This document shows positions 61,949 to 64,000 of a DNA stretch of 64,000 bases, in pieces (position 1 is the first letter of the stretch; each line of letters starts with the position of its first letter). Both the position numbers and the translations under genes were made by a program. The stretch is from Ignavibacteriota bacterium (GTDB lineage Bacteria > Bacteroidota > Ignavibacteria > Ignavibacteriales > Melioribacteraceae), in NCBI GenBank assembly GCA_002746605.1, contig PDPT01000047.1, forward strand, positions 1 to 64,000. The letters are read 5' to 3'. The notes beneath the pieces are model-generated. The model was not told where the DNA came from. It saw only the letters and a list, made by a program, of their open reading frames with translations, and made no database searches.

Positions 61949-62218
61949 TTAACCCATTCTGTCTATTGCATTTATATATTCCATTTCAGGCGAACCATTA
62001 TCATCTCTTGTTGTGCTTAAAAGTTCTGTTCCCTTTTGCGGGATAATTATAAAATCGGGATTTATACTTTTTGAATCAATACTTATTTCTTGCACAAAGC
62101 TGTGCATTTCTTGTCTGTCCTCTTTATCTCTTATCAATAAGTTGTTTACATTAGCTTTACCACAAGAATTTAAAGATAATAATGCATTAAGAGATATTAT
62201 CAGGGTACTTATTTTTAT
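61949..62218 (-). pseudogene. TM1410-type lipoprotein glycosidase relic with internal deletion
   Basis: The frame reads a lipoprotein-like signal (IKISTLIISLNALLSLNSCG) and after only NVNNLL jumps to IRDKEDRQEMHSFVQEI, then SINPDFIIIPQKGTELLSTT and EYINAIDRMG, where it stops. The latter part matches the middle of the TM1410/MJ1477-type TIM-barrel glycosidases (endo-alpha-1,4-polygalactosaminidase family). The first half of the barrel and the rest after AID are missing, and no start codon precedes the signal. It is a deleted, inactive copy. Confidence 0.5.
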
Positions 62219-62255
62219 TAGGTTCTTTTCCTTTGTTTTTTCAAACTAAGCTTAA

Positions 62256-62798
62256 TTATTTAGTAGAATAAAACTTGTTTTTCCAGTTATCAAATTTAAA
62301 TGCGAAATAAAAAGCAGACGGAAAACTCAATATAGTTACAATAATTCCTACTAATGTCCAAAATAAAATTTGTGTTTGGGATATTTCTACTGTACTTATA
62401 AAAACAATAAATGTATATATGCAATATGGCAATGTTAAAATAGAAGTGATAATAACCGGAACATATTTTCGGTAAATAATCCATTGTACAATGTGAACGA
62501 AAAGGTGTATAGTATAAACGGAAAATGCTGCAAACCACCAATTATAAGAGTTATACCATAATGAAAGTATGGTTACCAAAGAAATTAAAATAAATTCATG
62601 CAAAACAGCAATAGCAAATGCAGAGGTGGACAGAGTAAAATAGTTTCCCTTTGTTAGAAAATCTTCAAATTTAGGAAAACGTCTTTTTAATTCACTTCTA
62701 TTCTTATCTAACCAAGGTTTGAACATAATGATTTCTTCGAAATCATGTATCATAAAAATTATGGGTAACAAAGCTATTAATATTTTTAATTTTTCCAT
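62256..62798 (-). CDS. HXXEE-domain membrane protein
   Basis: The 180-residue protein has about five membrane helices and the family motif IHDFEE (HxxEE) near residues 18-23, then a Trp-rich second part (YNSYNWWFAAFSVYTIHLFV, HIVQWIIYRKYVPVIITSIL). HXXEE proteins are predicted membrane enzymes with a metal-like His/Glu site. Their function is unknown. Start: ATG at 62798. It stands alone at the right side of the accessory region. Confidence 0.8.
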   Translation of the reverse strand: MEKLKILIALLPIIFMIHDFEEIIMFKPWLDKNRSELKRRFPKFEDFLTKGNYFTLSTSAFAIAVLHEFILISLVTILSLWYNSYNWWFAAFSVYTIHLFVHIVQWIIYRKYVPVIITSILTLPYCIYTFIVFISTVEISQTQILFWTLVGIIVTILSFPSAFYFAFKFDNWKNKFYSTK

Positions 62799-62980
62799 TC
62801 TAACAGAAATTCTGTTTCTGCAATAACTCCAAATAGTTAACTATACGAGTAAATCCCAATACTATACGAATTACTCCAATTATCAACAAAAAAATTTATA
62901 AAAATTAGATTTTTTCGTGAAATTTCAAGAAATAATCAACGTATTCTAATTTATCATTTCTCCTAACATTTTCACAAAAA

Positions 62981-64000
62981 TTAAATCATGTTTAATGCTT
63001 CTGTTAAATCGTTTAATAAATCATCAAGGTTTTCTATACCGACAGATAAACGTACAAGTCCATCTGTAATTCCGGCTGATTCTCTTGCTTCTTTACCCAT
63101 AGTTAAGTGCGTCATACTTGCAGGATGTTGAATTAAACTTTCAACTCCGCCAAGACTAACAGCAAGTTGACAAAGTTTAACTGAATTCATTAATTTTTTG
63201 CCTGCTTCAATTCCTCCTTTAAGCTCAAAGGAAATCATTCCGCCCGGAGCTTTGTGCTGCTTTTGTGCAACTTCGTAATAAGGAAAAGATTTTAGTCCCG
63301 GATATTTTACCCAATCAACTTTGGGATGAGCTTCAAGAAACTCGGCAATAGGTTGAGCATTTTCGGAATGTTTTTTCATTCTGATAGCAAGCGTTTTTAA
63401 TCCTCTGTGAACTAAGAAAGCATTAAAAGGATCGATTACTCCACCGAGTTGATTTAATATCTTTCTAAAGTGCAAATAATCTTCTTCAGTTTTTACTACA
63501 ATAATTCCGGCAACAACATCAGCGTGACCGTTTAGGAATTTGGTCATACTGTGAACAATTACATCCGCTCCAAATTCAAATGGCTTTTGTAAAATCGGAC
63601 TCATAAAAGTATTATCAACTACAAGCTTGGCATTATGTAAATGAGCTAACTCCGCAACTTTTTCTAAATCTGTTGTTTCTAGAGTCGGGTTGCCCGGTGT
63701 TTCTACATAAATAACTTTAGTGTTATCTTTAATTGCTTCCTTAACTTTGTCTATATCAGACGTGTTTATAAAGTCAGTTTCAATATTGAATTTTGTTAGA
63801 ACGGTTGCCAGTAAAGTGTTCGTTGGACCGTAAACAGATTTTGAGCAAATGACATGATCACCGGAATTTAATAACCCAGTAAGAACAGTATTAATAGCTG
63901 CCATTCCGCTACCACAACCTAAAGCTTTTGTACCACCTTCTAATTCGGCAACTGCATTTTCCATTGCTTCAATAGTAGGATTGAGCATTCTGGAATAAAT
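62981..64000 (-). CDS. Trans-sulfuration PLP enzyme (cystathionine gamma-synthase/lyase type; 5' end beyond window)
   Basis: The frame runs through the window edge (IYSRMLNPTIEAMENAVAEL), so the first 50 or so residues lie outside. The 339 residues present include the PLP-phosphate and ring-binding regions (LGCGSGMAAINTVL, VIYVETPGNPTLE, LVVDNTFMSP) and the cofactor Lys in VHSMTKFLNGHADVVAG. SLGGVESLIQHPASMTH near the end binds substrate. This is the CGS/CGL/methionine gamma-lyase family. The window does not allow a choice among these. Confidence 0.88.
   Translation of the reverse strand: MYSRMLNPTIEAMENAVAELEGGTKALGCGSGMAAINTVLTGLLNSGDHVICSKSVYGPTNTLLATVLTKFNIETDFINTSDIDKVKEAIKDNTKVIYVETPGNPTLETTDLEKVAELAHLHNAKLVVDNTFMSPILQKPFEFGADVIVHSMTKFLNGHADVVAGIIVVKTEEDYLHFRKILNQLGGVIDPFNAFLVHRGLKTLAIRMKKHSENAQPIAEFLEAHPKVDWVKYPGLKSFPYYEVAQKQHKAPGGMISFELKGGIEAGKKLMNSVKLCQLAVSLGGVESLIQHPASMTHLTMGKEARESAGITDGLVRLSVGIENLDDLLNDLTEALNMI

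Noticed and set aside
55188..62980. Integrated element with tRNA-Cys as attachment site
   Set aside because: No integrase gene and no repeat of the tRNA 3' end were found by eye on the right side.

Overview
The window is very AT-rich and gene-dense. It looks like a chromosome of the Ignavibacteria side of Bacteroidota/Chlorobiota. The reasons are a T9SS-type C-terminal sorting domain on the propeller protein at 49330-51543 (and a relic at 22998-23102), a DUF6132/DUF1858/TlpA cluster, a short AMP nucleosidase, nitrite-ammonification genes, and AGGAG-type ribosome binding sites on many genes. The taxonomic call is inference from gene content, not from a marker tree.

Left end (1-8000): a minus-strand respiratory group holds a NapH-type membrane ferredoxin, a beta-barrel protein and the start of nrfH, which leaves the window. 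Divergent from it is a plus-strand set for nitrosative stress or redox sensing: a DUF438/hemerythrin/PAS protein, a DUF1858-DUF2249 protein and a methyltransferase. A broken HEAT-repeat gene with an ECF-like promoter, a HAD phosphatase and an RmlD/RfbD-type reductase follow. 8163-22411 carries a CPA1 antiporter, a DUF1028 protein, two large hybrid or multi-sensor histidine kinases, a PAP2 phosphatase, AMP nucleosidase, an aminotransferase and a glucose-6-phosphate isomerase of the Tal-Pgi type.

22412-26913 is a reduced arginine locus. A stretch of gene relics (IS630-like transposase, T9SS tail) leads to a consensus ARG box and a promoter-like sequence. Next comes an in-frame argC'-'argD fusion relic that overlaps argR, then argG and argH. 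The structural genes for ornithine synthesis seem to have been deleted from between a kept promoter and the citrulline-to-arginine genes.

26944-54812 is mostly housekeeping: acyl-CoA synthetase, PepT, thymidine phosphorylase, prohibitin, a DUF3365/TlpA/DUF1858/DUF6132 redox cluster, PepF, PhoH (apparently with an ATT start), LysM and coiled-coil lipoproteins, RadC, GuaA, GcvH, AccC-AccB-EF-P, DapF, an ABC-F ATPase, MiaA and Pcm. Intrinsic terminators separate several of these units.

Two tRNA genes (Gly-GCC, Cys-GCA) mark the border of an accessory region (55200-62980). Its centre is a tandem array of promoterless Rhs C-terminal cassettes. Two cassettes have a short shared Rhs core, a different C-terminal domain and a small envelope-protein gene downstream. 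A third is cut by IS256 debris. All three are preceded by the same hairpin-bearing repeat. Around it are gene relics (DUF4143-type ATPase, TM1410-type glycosidase), a CYTH protein and an HXXEE membrane protein. A trans-sulfuration enzyme runs off the right edge.
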